A stretch of DNA of 38,477 nt, from NCBI RefSeq assembly GCF_001005295.1, contig NZ_LBMK01000003.1:1123932-1162408 (forward strand), read 5' to 3'. This document shows, piece after piece, positions 8,107 through 15,425 of this stretch (the first letter of the stretch is position 1; each line of letters starts with the position of its first letter). The stretch is from Streptomyces yangpuensis (GTDB taxonomy: Bacteria; Actinomycetota; Actinomycetes; Streptomycetales; Streptomycetaceae). The notes beneath the pieces are model-generated. The model was not told the DNA's origin, ran no database searches, and was given only the letters and a program-made list of their open reading frames with translations. A program made the position numbers and the translations under genes.

Positions 8107-8319
8107 GTGAGCGAGCGGGTCTTCTTCTGGTGCTGTTCCTGCCGTCAACCGCTCTACGCCACCAGCTCGTCGACCACCGGGACCGACAGGGACTGGGAGA
8201 TCGACCATCAACAGCCCGGCGTCTGCCGCAACGGGCATCTGATGCCCTTGACCGGCACGGCGCCCACTCCGGAAGCCCTCCCCGACGCTCCTCGAATCCT
8301 GCGCCTCTTCGGCGGTTGA
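8107..8319 (+). CDS. Small zinc-knuckle-like hypothetical protein
   Basis: A 70-residue protein starting at GTG 8107 with GGAGCG a few bases upstream. It has two possible metal-binding pairs: CCSC near the N-terminus (FFWCCSCRQPLYA) and CRNGH at about 41-45 (GVCRNGHLMPL), which suggests a small zinc-binding fold. Function is unknown. It converges on the RheA-like gene, and a strong shared hairpin follows its stop. Short length makes it uncertain, but codon use and the paired Cys motifs favour a real gene. Confidence 0.55.
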   Translation: MSERVFFWCCSCRQPLYATSSSTTGTDRDWEIDHQQPGVCRNGHLMPLTGTAPTPEALPDAPRILRLFGG

Positions 8320-8340
8320 CTGTCTGGTGATGAAGGACGA

Positions 8341-8375
8341 CCACGACCCGCCACGGCGCCTGTGGCGGCTCGTGG
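8341..8375. terminator. Bidirectional hairpin between convergent genes
   Basis: CCACGACCCGCCAC (8341-8354) pairs with GTGGCGGCTCGTGG (8362-8375), 13 of 14 pairs, with a 7-nt loop. It lies between the convergent small gene and the RheA-like gene and can serve both. Confidence 0.7.
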
Positions 8376-8472
8376 CGGTGGTGCCGCGCGCGGCTGCCAT
8401 CCGTGGCACTGATCCCGCTCGGTGACTGTGCCACTCGCAGTAGGCGGACCCACCTGCGGGGTGGTCGTTGCT

Positions 8473-9138
8473 TCAGAGGCTGGGGGTGCGCCGGCCGCGG
8501 GCGGTCCGGCGGAGTTGCTGGATGTGCCGGGTGAGGGCGTCGACGTGTGCGGCGAGCTCGGCGTCCTCGGCCCGCAGATGGACCCTGGCGTCGGTCAGGG
8601 GATGCACGAGGCGGGCGGCATCGTCCTGACCGAGGGCCTGATTCAGAGCGCCGACCGCATCGGTGGGCAGGCCGGTAAGAGCGGCGATCTGTGCGGCGAG
8701 GCGTCGGAGGTCGGCGGCGTTGTCGCGGGCCCAGGCGGTGACGGTGCGGTCGGCGGCGCGGGTTTCGCGGGTGGCCTGGACACGTTCCTCACCCGTTGAG
8801 CCGGCGGGACCTGGACGCAGGCGGAGGTAGCGGCGTTCGGCGGCCTGGCGGCTGGCGACCCCGAGGGGGCCGGCGAGTTCGGCCCAGCTGGCACCCTCGC
8901 TGCGGGCGGTCTCGATCAGGCCGCTCTCCCAGCCGGCGAGCTGTTCGCGGACTTCGCGCAGCGTCAGCAGCGCAGCCAGGGCCGGGTGAGGGCCGGAGGC
9001 GGAGGCGGGTGGCGCCGGGTTCGCAGGATCCTGTGCGGAGGCCTGCTGCGCGTCCCTTACGGACTGGTCGATGGCTTCCAGTGCTGCCGCGGCGGCCAGG
9101 AAAGGGACGGGTGTGGCCGGCGGGGCGGGTTCGGTCAT
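8473..9138 (-). CDS. rheA: HSP18 transcriptional repressor, RheA-like
   Basis: A 221-residue alanine-rich protein, divergent from the hsp18 gene. It has a helix-turn-helix-like centre: RSEGASWAELAGPLGVASRQ at about 83-102, followed by AAERRYLRL. RheA of Streptomyces albus is a protein thermosensor of similar length (about 230 residues) that represses hsp18 and its own gene by binding TGTCATC-N5-GATGACA (established). Two such sites are present in the divergent promoter here, which strongly supports the assignment. The ATG at 9138 has GGAGA 6 nt upstream. Family assignment rests on context and operator more than on protein motifs. Confidence 0.8.
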   Translation of the reverse strand: MTEPAPPATPVPFLAAAAALEAIDQSVRDAQQASAQDPANPAPPASASGPHPALAALLTLREVREQLAGWESGLIETARSEGASWAELAGPLGVASRQAAERRYLRLRPGPAGSTGEERVQATRETRAADRTVTAWARDNAADLRRLAAQIAALTGLPTDAVGALNQALGQDDAARLVHPLTDARVHLRAEDAELAAHVDALTRHIQQLRRTARGRRTPSL

Positions 9139-9155
9139 GGGATTCTCCGTCGTCT

Positions 9156-9174
9156 CGTCATCCTCCAGATGACA
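9156..9174. promoter_or_regulatory. RheA-type operator 2 (repressor-proximal)
   Basis: CGTCATC CTCCA GATGACA differs from the RheA operator TGTCATC-N5-GATGACA by one base. It lies 18 bp before the repressor start codon and suits autoregulation. Confidence 0.75.
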
Positions 9175-9180
9175 CCGCGC

Positions 9181-9209
9181 TTGTCATCGTTTCGATGACA
9201 TGTTACAAC
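9181..9209 (+). promoter_or_regulatory. hsp18 promoter with overlapping RheA operator 1
   Basis: TGTCATC GTTTC GATGACA (9182-9200) is a perfect RheA-type operator. It covers the -35-like TTGTCA (9181-9186) and most of a 17-bp spacer to TACAAC (9204-9209), a good -10. Repressor binding would therefore exclude RNA polymerase. The hsp18 start codon is about 60 bp downstream. Confidence 0.85.
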
Positions 9210-9267
9210 GGTGGCACGTTGAAGCGCATTGGCAGTTCCTGCCTGAACCGACTGGAGGTGTTTCGCG

Positions 9268-9696
9268 ATGTTGATGCGCACCGACCCCTTCCGCGAGATG
9301 GACCGGATCGTCCAGCAGCTCTCGGGTGCGTCCGGGACCTGGTCGAAGCCGTCCGTCATGCCGATGGACGCCTACCGCGAGGGCGACGTGTACGTGATCG
9401 CTTTCGACCTGCCCGGGGTGAGCCCCGAAGCGGTCGACATCGACGTCGAGCGGAACATGCTGACCGTCAAGGCGGAGCGCCGCCCGGCCAAGGGCGACAC
9501 CGTGCAGATGGAGCTCTCCGAGCGGCCCCTGGGCGTCTTCTCCCGCCAGGTCATGCTGGCCGACACCCTCGACACCGAGCGCATCGAAGCGGACTACGAC
9601 GCGGGTGTGCTGACCCTGCGGATCCCGATCGCCGAGCGCGCCAAGCCCCGCAAGATCAGCATCGGCGAGTCCGGCCGCAAGCAGATCTCCGGCTGA
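9268..9696 (+). CDS. hsp18: Small heat-shock protein HSP18 (Hsp20 family)
   Basis: A 142-residue alpha-crystallin-type chaperone that binds unfolding proteins in the cytoplasm. The alpha-crystallin domain spans about 32-135 with PMDAYREGDVYVIAFDLPGV, the ERRPAKGD loop, SRQVMLADTLD and the conserved GVLTLRIPIAE near 113-123. Length and N-terminal MLMRTDPFREMDRI match HSP18 of Streptomyces albus. GGAGG (9254-9258) lies 9 nt before ATG 9268. Expression should rise on heat through release of the RheA-like repressor. The next gene starts 42 bp later and may be co-transcribed. Confidence 0.95.
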   Translation: MLMRTDPFREMDRIVQQLSGASGTWSKPSVMPMDAYREGDVYVIAFDLPGVSPEAVDIDVERNMLTVKAERRPAKGDTVQMELSERPLGVFSRQVMLADTLDTERIEADYDAGVLTLRIPIAERAKPRKISIGESGRKQISG

Positions 9697-9738
9697 ACCC
9701 TTCACCACCAGCCGGCAGAGGAGGGCGAGAAAGAGCCG

Positions 9739-10101
9739 TTGCAGGAACGCGGCGAGTACGAAACTCCGGAAGACGCAGACCGCGTTGCCCGCGTCGTCCT
9801 GGCCCTGCTGGGCGCCCACCTGGTCGGCACCGTGCGCGCCGAACTCGCCGCCCGGCTCCCCGAGACCTACGCCCTGATCCTCCTCAACCCGCTGCAAGCC
9901 GCCGAGCCGCTCTCCCCGGAACGGTTCGTCAGCGCGACCGCGGCCTGGATCGAGGGAGCCACCGAGACGACAGCCCTGTGGGACATCGGCGCGGTCCCCT
10001 CCACCGCGGCGGGGACCGCAGACGGCGTCCTCACCCGCGAGGTCCTGCTCCAGCTCCCGCCCGGCTACGACGTCCTCTTCGGCCACCCCCAGCCCGCCTG
10101 A
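9739..10101 (+). CDS. DUF2267 domain protein, copy 1
   Basis: A 120-residue protein of the DUF2267 type: DADRVARVVLALLGAHLVGT, then AELAARLPETYALILL, and a C-terminal half with LQLPPGYDVLFG. The family function is unknown, but members often sit beside Hsp20, sigma factor and stress genes. The start TTG at 9739 follows a GAGGGCGAGAAAGAG stretch that can act as ribosome site. It is 42 bp after hsp18 and on the same strand. Its C-terminus (ALWDIGAV, then PPGYDVLFG) matches the next gene (ARWDIGAV, LPDGYALLFG), so the two are tandem paralogues. Confidence 0.8.
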   Translation: MQERGEYETPEDADRVARVVLALLGAHLVGTVRAELAARLPETYALILLNPLQAAEPLSPERFVSATAAWIEGATETTALWDIGAVPSTAAGTADGVLTREVLLQLPPGYDVLFGHPQPA

Positions 10102-10107
10102 CCACCC

Positions 10108-10143
10108 GGACTCCCGACCTCCACCGGCCGGAGGCCGGAGTCC
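10108..10143 (+). terminator. Hairpin between the two DUF2267 genes
   Basis: GGACTCC (10108-10114) pairs with GGAGTCC (10137-10143), with an inner CCTCC/GGAGG. A TTC tail follows. It may be a weak terminator or attenuator separating expression of the two paralogues. Confidence 0.5.
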
Positions 10144-10168
10144 TTCGCAGAGAAAGGCAACCGCAGTC

Positions 10169-10621
10169 ATGTACGACCAGCCTCGACCGAACCGGGCCAC
10201 CCCCGCCATGACGTTCGACCAGATGCTGGAACACGTGCGCTACGAAGGCGCCCACCCCACCCGCGAACGCGCCGCAGAAGCCGTCCACCACGTCCTGGCC
10301 GCCCTCGGACGGCAACTCACCGGAGACGAACGCGTCGACCTCGCCCAGGCTCTCCCCGTCGAAGCAGCCCTCACCCTGACCGCCCAGATCCCCGACACCG
10401 AACAGCTCACCGGCTGGGGGTTCGTCAAAGACCTCGCCGAACGCACCGGCACCACCCCCGCGGTCGCCCGCTGGGACATCGGAGCCGTCCTCGCCGTCGT
10501 CACCCGCCTCGCCGGAACCGACCTCCTCGCCCGGATCCTGCACCGGCTCCCCGACGGCTATGCCCTCCTCTTCGGCCAGGCAGAACTGCGCCAGCCACAG
10601 GTGCGGGCCGTAGCCGCCTGA
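10169..10621 (+). CDS. DUF2267 domain protein, copy 2
   Basis: A 150-residue DUF2267 protein with the complete pattern MTFDQMLEHVRYEGAHPTRE, then AAEAVHHVLAALGRQLTGDE, LAQALPVEAALTL, and ALLFGQAELR at the end. Function is unknown. GAGAAAGG lies about 8 nt before the ATG. It is longer at the N-terminus than copy 1, which lacks the first helix motif. It sits between copy 1 and a SigB-class sigma factor, which supports a stress-response role by association only. Confidence 0.85.
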   Translation: MYDQPRPNRATPAMTFDQMLEHVRYEGAHPTRERAAEAVHHVLAALGRQLTGDERVDLAQALPVEAALTLTAQIPDTEQLTGWGFVKDLAERTGTTPAVARWDIGAVLAVVTRLAGTDLLARILHRLPDGYALLFGQAELRQPQVRAVAA

Positions 10622-10800
10622 GAAGCGGCACAGCCTCCGGCCGCTCCGCGGAGCCGCGCCGGCCCGCGGGGCGGCTCGGCTGGAAGCCCTTCGACTCGCG
10701 ATGCGTTGACAGGCCCACGACTTCAGACCTGTCCGCTTGGGATTCCGCTTGCGTGGGCACACGCCCGCGCAAGCCATTCGTTCAGGGGAGGAACGGTTAC

Positions 10801-11703
10801 ATGCCACGCATCGCCACAGCCACCATTTCCGCCCGGGGGACCGCCCTGGACGCTTCGGCCGTCGCAGGACAGTTCGCGGAGCCTCTGCCGCAGATCGACC
10901 GTGCCCGCGAGGTGGCGCCCAGGGACGCGCGGGAGCTGTCGCGTCTGTTCCTGGTGCGGCTGAGGGAGCTGGAAGAGGGGACGCGGGAGTACCAGTACGC
11001 GCGCAACACCCTCATCGAAATGAACATCTCCCTCGTCCACTTCGCGGCCCGACGGTTCACCGCCCGCATCAACGCCGGCATCGAACTCGACGACGTCATC
11101 CAGGTCGGCACCATCGGACTGATCAAGGCCATCGACCGCTTCGACCCCGAGCGGGAGGTCGAGTTCTCCACCCTTGCGCTTCCCTGCATCACCGGTGAGA
11201 TCAAGCGGTACTTCCGGGACACCACCTGGGCCGTGCACGTCCCACGCCGCCTGCAGGAACTCCGCATCGAGCTCGCCAAGACCCAGGAGACGCTCACCGA
11301 GATACTCGGACGTGAACCGAACGTCAAGGAGATTGCCGAGCACCTCGAACTCCCCGAAGAAGACGTCATCGAAGGACTGGTGGCCGCCAACGGCCACCAC
11401 AGCGCCTCCCTCGACTCGGCCACCGGCGCTACAGAGCGCAAGGCCGCCCGCCGCGAGGGCCGCCCGCTGAGCGACACAGTCGGGGACGACGACCCGGCCA
11501 TGACCCTCTTCGAGGACCTGCACACCCTCGCCCCCCTCCTGCGCGAACTCGGCGAACGCGACCGCAGGATCCTCCGGATGCGCTTCGCCCAGGAGATGAC
11601 CCAGGCCGAGATCGGCGCCGAACTCGGCATCTCGCAGATGCAGGTGTCCCGCCTGCTCACCCGCATCCTGACCCACCTGCGCAGTGGCATGCTCACCGCC
11701 TAG
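10801..11703 (+). CDS. RNA polymerase sigma factor, SigB/SigF/SigG subfamily
   Basis: A 300-residue group 3 sigma factor. Region 2 is seen in LIEMNISLVHFAARRF, then IELDDVIQVGTIGLIKAIDR and FSTLALPCITGEIKRYFRD, followed by WAVHVPRRLQEL. Region 3 follows (LGREPNVKEIAEHLEL), and region 4 is LRELGERDRRILRMRFAQEM with the helix-turn-helix TQAEIGAELGISQMQVSRLL. Streptomyces has many such factors, used in osmotic and oxidative stress and in sporulation. The start was set at ATG 10801 because GGAGGAA lies about 6 nt upstream; longer in-frame starts lack a site. No anti-sigma or anti-anti-sigma gene is adjacent, which is unusual for the class. A possible SigB-type element GCTT-N16-GGGCAC precedes it but is weak. 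Confidence 0.93.
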   Translation: MPRIATATISARGTALDASAVAGQFAEPLPQIDRAREVAPRDARELSRLFLVRLRELEEGTREYQYARNTLIEMNISLVHFAARRFTARINAGIELDDVIQVGTIGLIKAIDRFDPEREVEFSTLALPCITGEIKRYFRDTTWAVHVPRRLQELRIELAKTQETLTEILGREPNVKEIAEHLELPEEDVIEGLVAANGHHSASLDSATGATERKAARREGRPLSDTVGDDDPAMTLFEDLHTLAPLLRELGERDRRILRMRFAQEMTQAEIGAELGISQMQVSRLLTRILTHLRSGMLTA

Positions 11704-12309
11704 CCAGGCCGTGGACCGCGCACCGTCCGGCATGTACGCCGATCCCCACTGGGACAGGGCTCGTACCGCCCCAGGCAGCACGTCGGCTCGGCGACAACGT
11801 CTACCGCAGGTGGTCCCCAGCACGACGGCGTCGAGGACCGACCCGAGGGCGGTGAGCTGCTCCTCCTGGGCCTCCCGGTATGCCTGGCGGACCGCGGCTC
11901 CGTTTCACAAAAAGCCGACGAGGCCCCAACCCGCCCATGGCTGACCAGCCAGGGACAGGTGCCGGCGCGGCGTGAGAGCCTCCGGGGGCACCAGTTGCGG
12001 CCCGGCTGTGCGGAGAGGAGAGGCCGGTACACAGCAACACCGCCAACCGGCTCCTCACCGATTGCACGTCGTCCACGTTCGGAGCCAGACGGGCGGGGCC
12101 GGGTCCTCCTGCAGGACCGGCCGCTTCCTTCGGCGAGGGGTCGGGCAGGAACGCCGGGGGGCCTTCTCGCGCGGCGGGCAGCCGGTGGTCCCCCGACTGA
12201 CGGGGCACGCACCGGTTGCCGCAGACGGACAGCCGGTCGGTGGACGGGCAGGTCAGCGCAAGAATGAACCGATGACCCGACCGATCACCTTCGTCCAGGG
12301 GAGCACCGC
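11704..12309. other. Intergenic stretch with a transposase scar
   Basis: Apart from the short Tn3-like remnant at 11805-11904, no gene is supported between the sigma factor and the BtrH-like gene. Confidence 0.45.
11805..11904 (-). pseudogene. Possible Tn3-family transposase C-terminal remnant
   Basis: A 34-codon stretch reads GAAVRQAYREAQEEQL, then TALGSVLDAVVLGTT. This resembles the YREGQEDQLGALGLVLNAVV motif near the C-terminus of Tn3-family transposases. A TGA stands directly upstream in frame and the sequence degenerates after it, so it would be a scar only. The match is short and from memory. Confidence 0.4.
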
Positions 12310-13302
12310 ATGCCCACGGTGACAGACATCGATGCCCACGGTACGCAGCACTGTGAGACGACCACCCTGGGGCTGTTGCTCCGGCACCAGGGAGTCGATC
12401 TGTCCGAGCCCATGCTGTTCGGTCTCGGCTCAGGTCTGTCCTTCATCTACTGGGACAGCAAGAACATGGGCTTTCCTTTCCTCGGAGGACGGATCAGGCC
12501 TTTCGACCTCACTCGGAACCTGGCCGGCAGGCTCCGGCTTCAACTCCGGGTCCAGGAGACCACCTCCCCGCGCAAGGCATGGGACATGGTGGCGGCCTCG
12601 ATCGACGCCGGTCACCCCGTCGGACTTCAGCTCGACAGCTACCACCTGGACTATTTCGGCTCGAAAGTCCACTTCGGCGGCCACATCGTCGCCCTCTACG
12701 GCTACGACGACCGCTCCGCCTACCTGGTGGACACCGAGCAGCAAGGCGGAGCGGTCTCCACCAGCCTGACCAGCCTTGCCCGGGCCAGAGCCGCGCGGGG
12801 TCCGATGGCTGCCAGGCACCGGTCCTTCACCCTCACCGCTCCGACGACCATGCACGCCCCGCACGGACAGATCATCCCGGCGATCACCGCCTGCGCCGAC
12901 GCCTTCCTCAACCCGCCCATCGCCAACCTGGGCCACCGAGGCATCGACAAGGCCGGCAGGCTGGTGCATACCTGGCTTCAGCGCACCGAGAATCCTCAGC
13001 GGGACCTGCCTCAAGCGGCTCTCCTGATGGAGAAGGCCGGCACGGGCGGCGCCCTGTTCCGCAACCTCTACCGCGACTTCCTCGCTGAATGCACCGGTCT
13101 GCTCGACAGCAGCCACCTGCGTACCGGCCACAGGCTGTACGCCGAGGCTGCCCTCCTCTGGACGGAAGCAGCGGCATTGATCAAGGAGGCGGGTGAAGGA
13201 CGCGAGGCCCGGCACCTCGCCCAGGCCGGCTCGGTCATGGGCGATCTGGCCCGTATCGAGTGCGAGGCCATGCACGCGCTCAGACGCCTCGAGAGTGCCT
13301 GA
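12310..13302 (+). CDS. BtrH-like N-terminal domain protein
   Basis: A 330-residue cytoplasmic protein. The first 180 residues resemble the BtrH N-terminal domain, a papain/C39-like fold that in butirosin biosynthesis acts as an acyltransferase: HCETTTLGLLLRHQGVDLSE with Cys15, LFGLGSGLSFIYWD, and FGGHIVALYGYDDR with His125. The C-terminal half is helical, with long A/L/E-rich segments (RLYAEAALLWTEAAALIKEA), as in the DUF4872-type C-terminus. GGGGAGC is about 6 nt before the ATG. No carrier protein or aminoglycoside genes are nearby, so the substrate cannot be inferred. It stands alone between two gene-poor stretches. Confidence 0.75.
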   Translation: MPTVTDIDAHGTQHCETTTLGLLLRHQGVDLSEPMLFGLGSGLSFIYWDSKNMGFPFLGGRIRPFDLTRNLAGRLRLQLRVQETTSPRKAWDMVAASIDAGHPVGLQLDSYHLDYFGSKVHFGGHIVALYGYDDRSAYLVDTEQQGGAVSTSLTSLARARAARGPMAARHRSFTLTAPTTMHAPHGQIIPAITACADAFLNPPIANLGHRGIDKAGRLVHTWLQRTENPQRDLPQAALLMEKAGTGGALFRNLYRDFLAECTGLLDSSHLRTGHRLYAEAALLWTEAAALIKEAGEGREARHLAQAGSVMGDLARIECEAMHALRRLESA

Positions 13303-14127
13303 GCGCACGGCCGCGTGCTGCGGCCTGCCCTCTCTCGGCCGCTACGGCATCCCGCTACGCGCCCGCTGCTGATCGCTGTTGGCGGTTGCGGACACGTGGG
13401 TCCGCATGGCCCCGGCTCCTGCCGGCCCGTCCGATCGGGAGAGGCGAAGGGGGCGCCACCCGGTTGGTGACAGCCCCCACTGGCGGATGAGACGGGTGAG
13501 AGTGACCCCGTTGGGGAAGTCGGTGCGCTCGGCGACGTCGAAGACTGTGGGTCGAAGGCGCCGTCGAATACCGAAATGCCGGTTGCAGCGGAAGGCGGGT
13601 TCGTCACTGTCGCCGCACCCCGGATGTCCTCGCACAACACCGGTCAGCGGCCGGGCCGGCCGAGCTGGCGCCGCTGGGCGGCAGCTGGGCGGCGCGGTCG
13701 CGGACGGTGCGGACCGCCCTCAGCCTTCCTGGCCGGTGCGGGGTGAGGAGTTGCGGTCGGCGCCCGAAAGGGGGCGCCGGAGTCCCGCCCCGGCAGGCTC
13801 GGAGGCGGGCTGACTGACCAGTGAGGATTCGGCCAATTGGATCTCCGTGTCGTGGGGCGTTGTCACAGGCCAGGAGCATACTGAACGTCAATTTTGCATG
13901 AGCGCTGGCTGGTTCACCGTGGACGGATGATCAAACGGCAGGTAATGTACTGCCCATGCTTTACCCAAGGAAGGGTATTGCGTGTCGAACCTCTCCTTGA
14001 CCGCGAGTGGTTCGAGGTAAAAGTAGTTGGGGGATAGAAGTTCGGAGGGGTATTTCGGGTTCAATTTGCCTGTTCAGGTTGCCCTTGCGGACTTCCCCCT
14101 TTGCGATAACGCAAAGGAAGATACTGT
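13303..14127. other. 825-bp gene-poor stretch; AT-richer second half
   Basis: No gene is supported. A 97-codon minus-strand frame (13342-13635) has some protein-like sequence (TVFDVAERTDFPNGVTLTRL) but no recognised family. A hairpin GGCGCCC/GGGCGCC is at 13759-13778. From about 13820 to 14127 the DNA is visibly richer in A and T than its surroundings and leads into the secreted-protein gene; it probably holds that gene's promoter. Confidence 0.4.
14100..14120 (+). promoter_or_regulatory. Hairpin abutting the ribosome site of the secreted-protein gene
   Basis: TTTGCG (14100-14105) and CGCAAA (14110-14115) form a 6-bp stem with an ATAA loop; GGAAG (14116-14120) follows at once and ATG is 8 nt later. 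It could present or mask the ribosome site. Confidence 0.5.
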
Positions 14128-14607
14128 ATGAATCACAATACTCTGCGCATGGCGGCCGTTTCTGCCACGGCCGCGATAGCCATCGGAGCCGGCTCCGGCC
14201 TGGCCCAGGCATCTGAGGCCGGTCAGCCGGCGAGTGCAACCCAGCCGGTGGAGACACTGAGCGCTTCCGACACTCGCGAGCTGCTGGCCGACACGGCCTT
14301 CGTCGCCGAACTCTCGACCACAGAAGCCCAGTACCTGCAGGCTGTCGGAGCCGGGCCGGCCAACAGTACACACGCTCCCGCTGCGGAGCAGGCATGGCCG
14401 CTGGCCGTAGCAGCCCTCGCGGCCCGCTACGGTCCTGCGCTCGTCCGTGGTGCCATCGCTGCCGCGAAGAATGGTTCCGGCGCTCTCAAGGCGTACCTGA
14501 AGACGACGAAGCTCGCCCGTGACCCCAGCGAGATGCAGGCCTTCATCAACACGATTATGCAATTCTTCGGAACGCCGCCGATGGCTGCTCCCGAAAACCG
14601 CATCTGA
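14128..14607 (+). CDS. Secreted protein of unknown function (pair, gene 1)
   Basis: A 159-residue protein with a signal peptide at about 1-31 (MNHNTLRMAAVSATAAIAIG, cleavage near AQASEA). The mature part has no Cys. A polar N-terminal half is followed by a helical, amphipathic-looking segment (WPLAVAALAARYGPALVRGA, IAAAKNGSGALKAYLKTTK) and a tail ending in PPMAAPENRI. I do not recognise a family. The next gene, 22 bp downstream, is a small membrane protein, and both precede one strong terminator, so they form a two-gene operon. A secreted toxin-like peptide with a membrane immunity partner is one possible reading; nothing in the sequence proves it. Confidence 0.7.
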   Translation: MNHNTLRMAAVSATAAIAIGAGSGLAQASEAGQPASATQPVETLSASDTRELLADTAFVAELSTTEAQYLQAVGAGPANSTHAPAAEQAWPLAVAALAARYGPALVRGAIAAAKNGSGALKAYLKTTKLARDPSEMQAFINTIMQFFGTPPMAAPENRI

Positions 14608-14629
14608 TCTGCAGGAGGTGACTGCAGTC

Positions 14630-14956
14630 ATGACAGAGGAACGCGACCGCTTCGCCCTCCCTCAGCAGACCCGTTGCAGGATATGGGCTGTCGCAGCTGC
14701 CGTGTTCCTGATCGTGGGTGTGATATCGCCTCAGGTCACCCCGTTGATGCTGGCCGCAACCATCCTGAGCCCGCTCGGGCTCTATATGTGTGCCGAACTC
14801 ATCGGCTCGCCCATGAGCCTCACCGATCAGCTGAAGTTCTCCTGGCTGCGCGCACGTGATTCGGTCTGTGCGGCATTCAGGCAGCCCGGCGAGGCTATGG
14901 CACTGGCCTGCGTCGCATTGGCCTGGCTGTTTCTGGCGGTGCGGGCCATCGCCTGA
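14630..14956 (+). CDS. Small membrane protein (pair, gene 2)
   Basis: A 108-residue protein with three likely membrane segments: WAVAAAVFLIVGVISPQVTP at about 20-39, LMLAATILSPLGLYMCAELI at about 40-59, and MALACVALAWLFLAVRAIA at the C-terminus. A loop with charged residues (SWLRARDSVCAAFRQPGE) separates the last two. The start at 14630 has GGAGGTG 10 nt upstream. It is co-oriented with and close to the secreted-protein gene, and a 13-bp terminator hairpin lies directly after its stop. Function is unknown; an immunity, export or anchoring role for the first protein is inference from position. Confidence 0.7.
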   Translation: MTEERDRFALPQQTRCRIWAVAAAVFLIVGVISPQVTPLMLAATILSPLGLYMCAELIGSPMSLTDQLKFSWLRARDSVCAAFRQPGEAMALACVALAWLFLAVRAIA

Positions 14957-14959
14957 CCC

Positions 14960-14996
14960 GAGGGGGCGGAACCCGCTGCGCGCGTTCCGCCCCCTC
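14960..14996 (+). terminator. Strong terminator of the secreted/membrane pair
   Basis: GAGGGGGCGGAAC (14960-14972) and GTTCCGCCCCCTC (14984-14996) form a perfect 13-bp stem with an 11-nt loop, starting 3 nt after the membrane-protein stop codon. Confidence 0.85.
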
Positions 14997-15065
14997 AACT
15001 TCTCGAAGACTCCCGGGGATCAGTTCTCCGGGAACCGCGACAACGGGCGCGGTGCTGCTCCACGA

Positions 15066-15425
15066 ATGCCTCCGGAGTTCTTGACCGACGAGCAGGCGGC
15101 TCCGTACGGGAAGTTCAACGAGGAGCCGATCCGGCCGGAGCTGGAGCACGCGGTCACCGCGTACGCGCGGGAACAGGGGCTGCTGAGACCCACGGACCCC
15201 GACATCGGCGCCGATCGGATCGGAGCGGGCCTGACGGCGGTCGTGTCGGTGAAACTGGACCGTCCCGACTTCGAGGGTGCCACGCACGGCGTGCTCGGCA
15301 ACTCCGAAGTGCGCGACTGTGTCGGACAAGCCGTCCAGGACCACCTCGGCAGGTGGCTGAAGGAAGACCCGGAGCGGGCCGCAGCCGTCATCGACCAGAT
15401 CGTCCAGGGTGCCCGCCGGGACTGA
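15066..15425 (+). pseudogene. Chimeric fragment: Tn3-transposase-like start joined to GyrB-like piece
   Basis: The frame opens PPEFLTDEQAAPYGKFNEEP, which resembles the N-terminus of Tn3-family (DUF4158-type) transposases. After about 25 residues it continues with sequence of the GyrB/ParE transducer domain: AYAREQGLLR, GLTAVVSVKLDRPDFEG, then VLGNSEVRDCV and ERAAAVIDQIV. Compare GyrB's GLTAVISVK and KLGN-EV motifs. It lacks all ATPase and TOPRIM motifs, and no ribosome site precedes the ATG, so it is most likely debris from two genes. A resolvase fragment follows directly. The GyrB part is the surer half. Confidence 0.6.

Noticed and set aside
13342..13635. 97-codon minus-strand frame with some protein-like sequence
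   Set aside because: No ribosome site, no recognised family and an Arg/Gly-rich C-terminus; kept only as a note in the gene-poor stretch.
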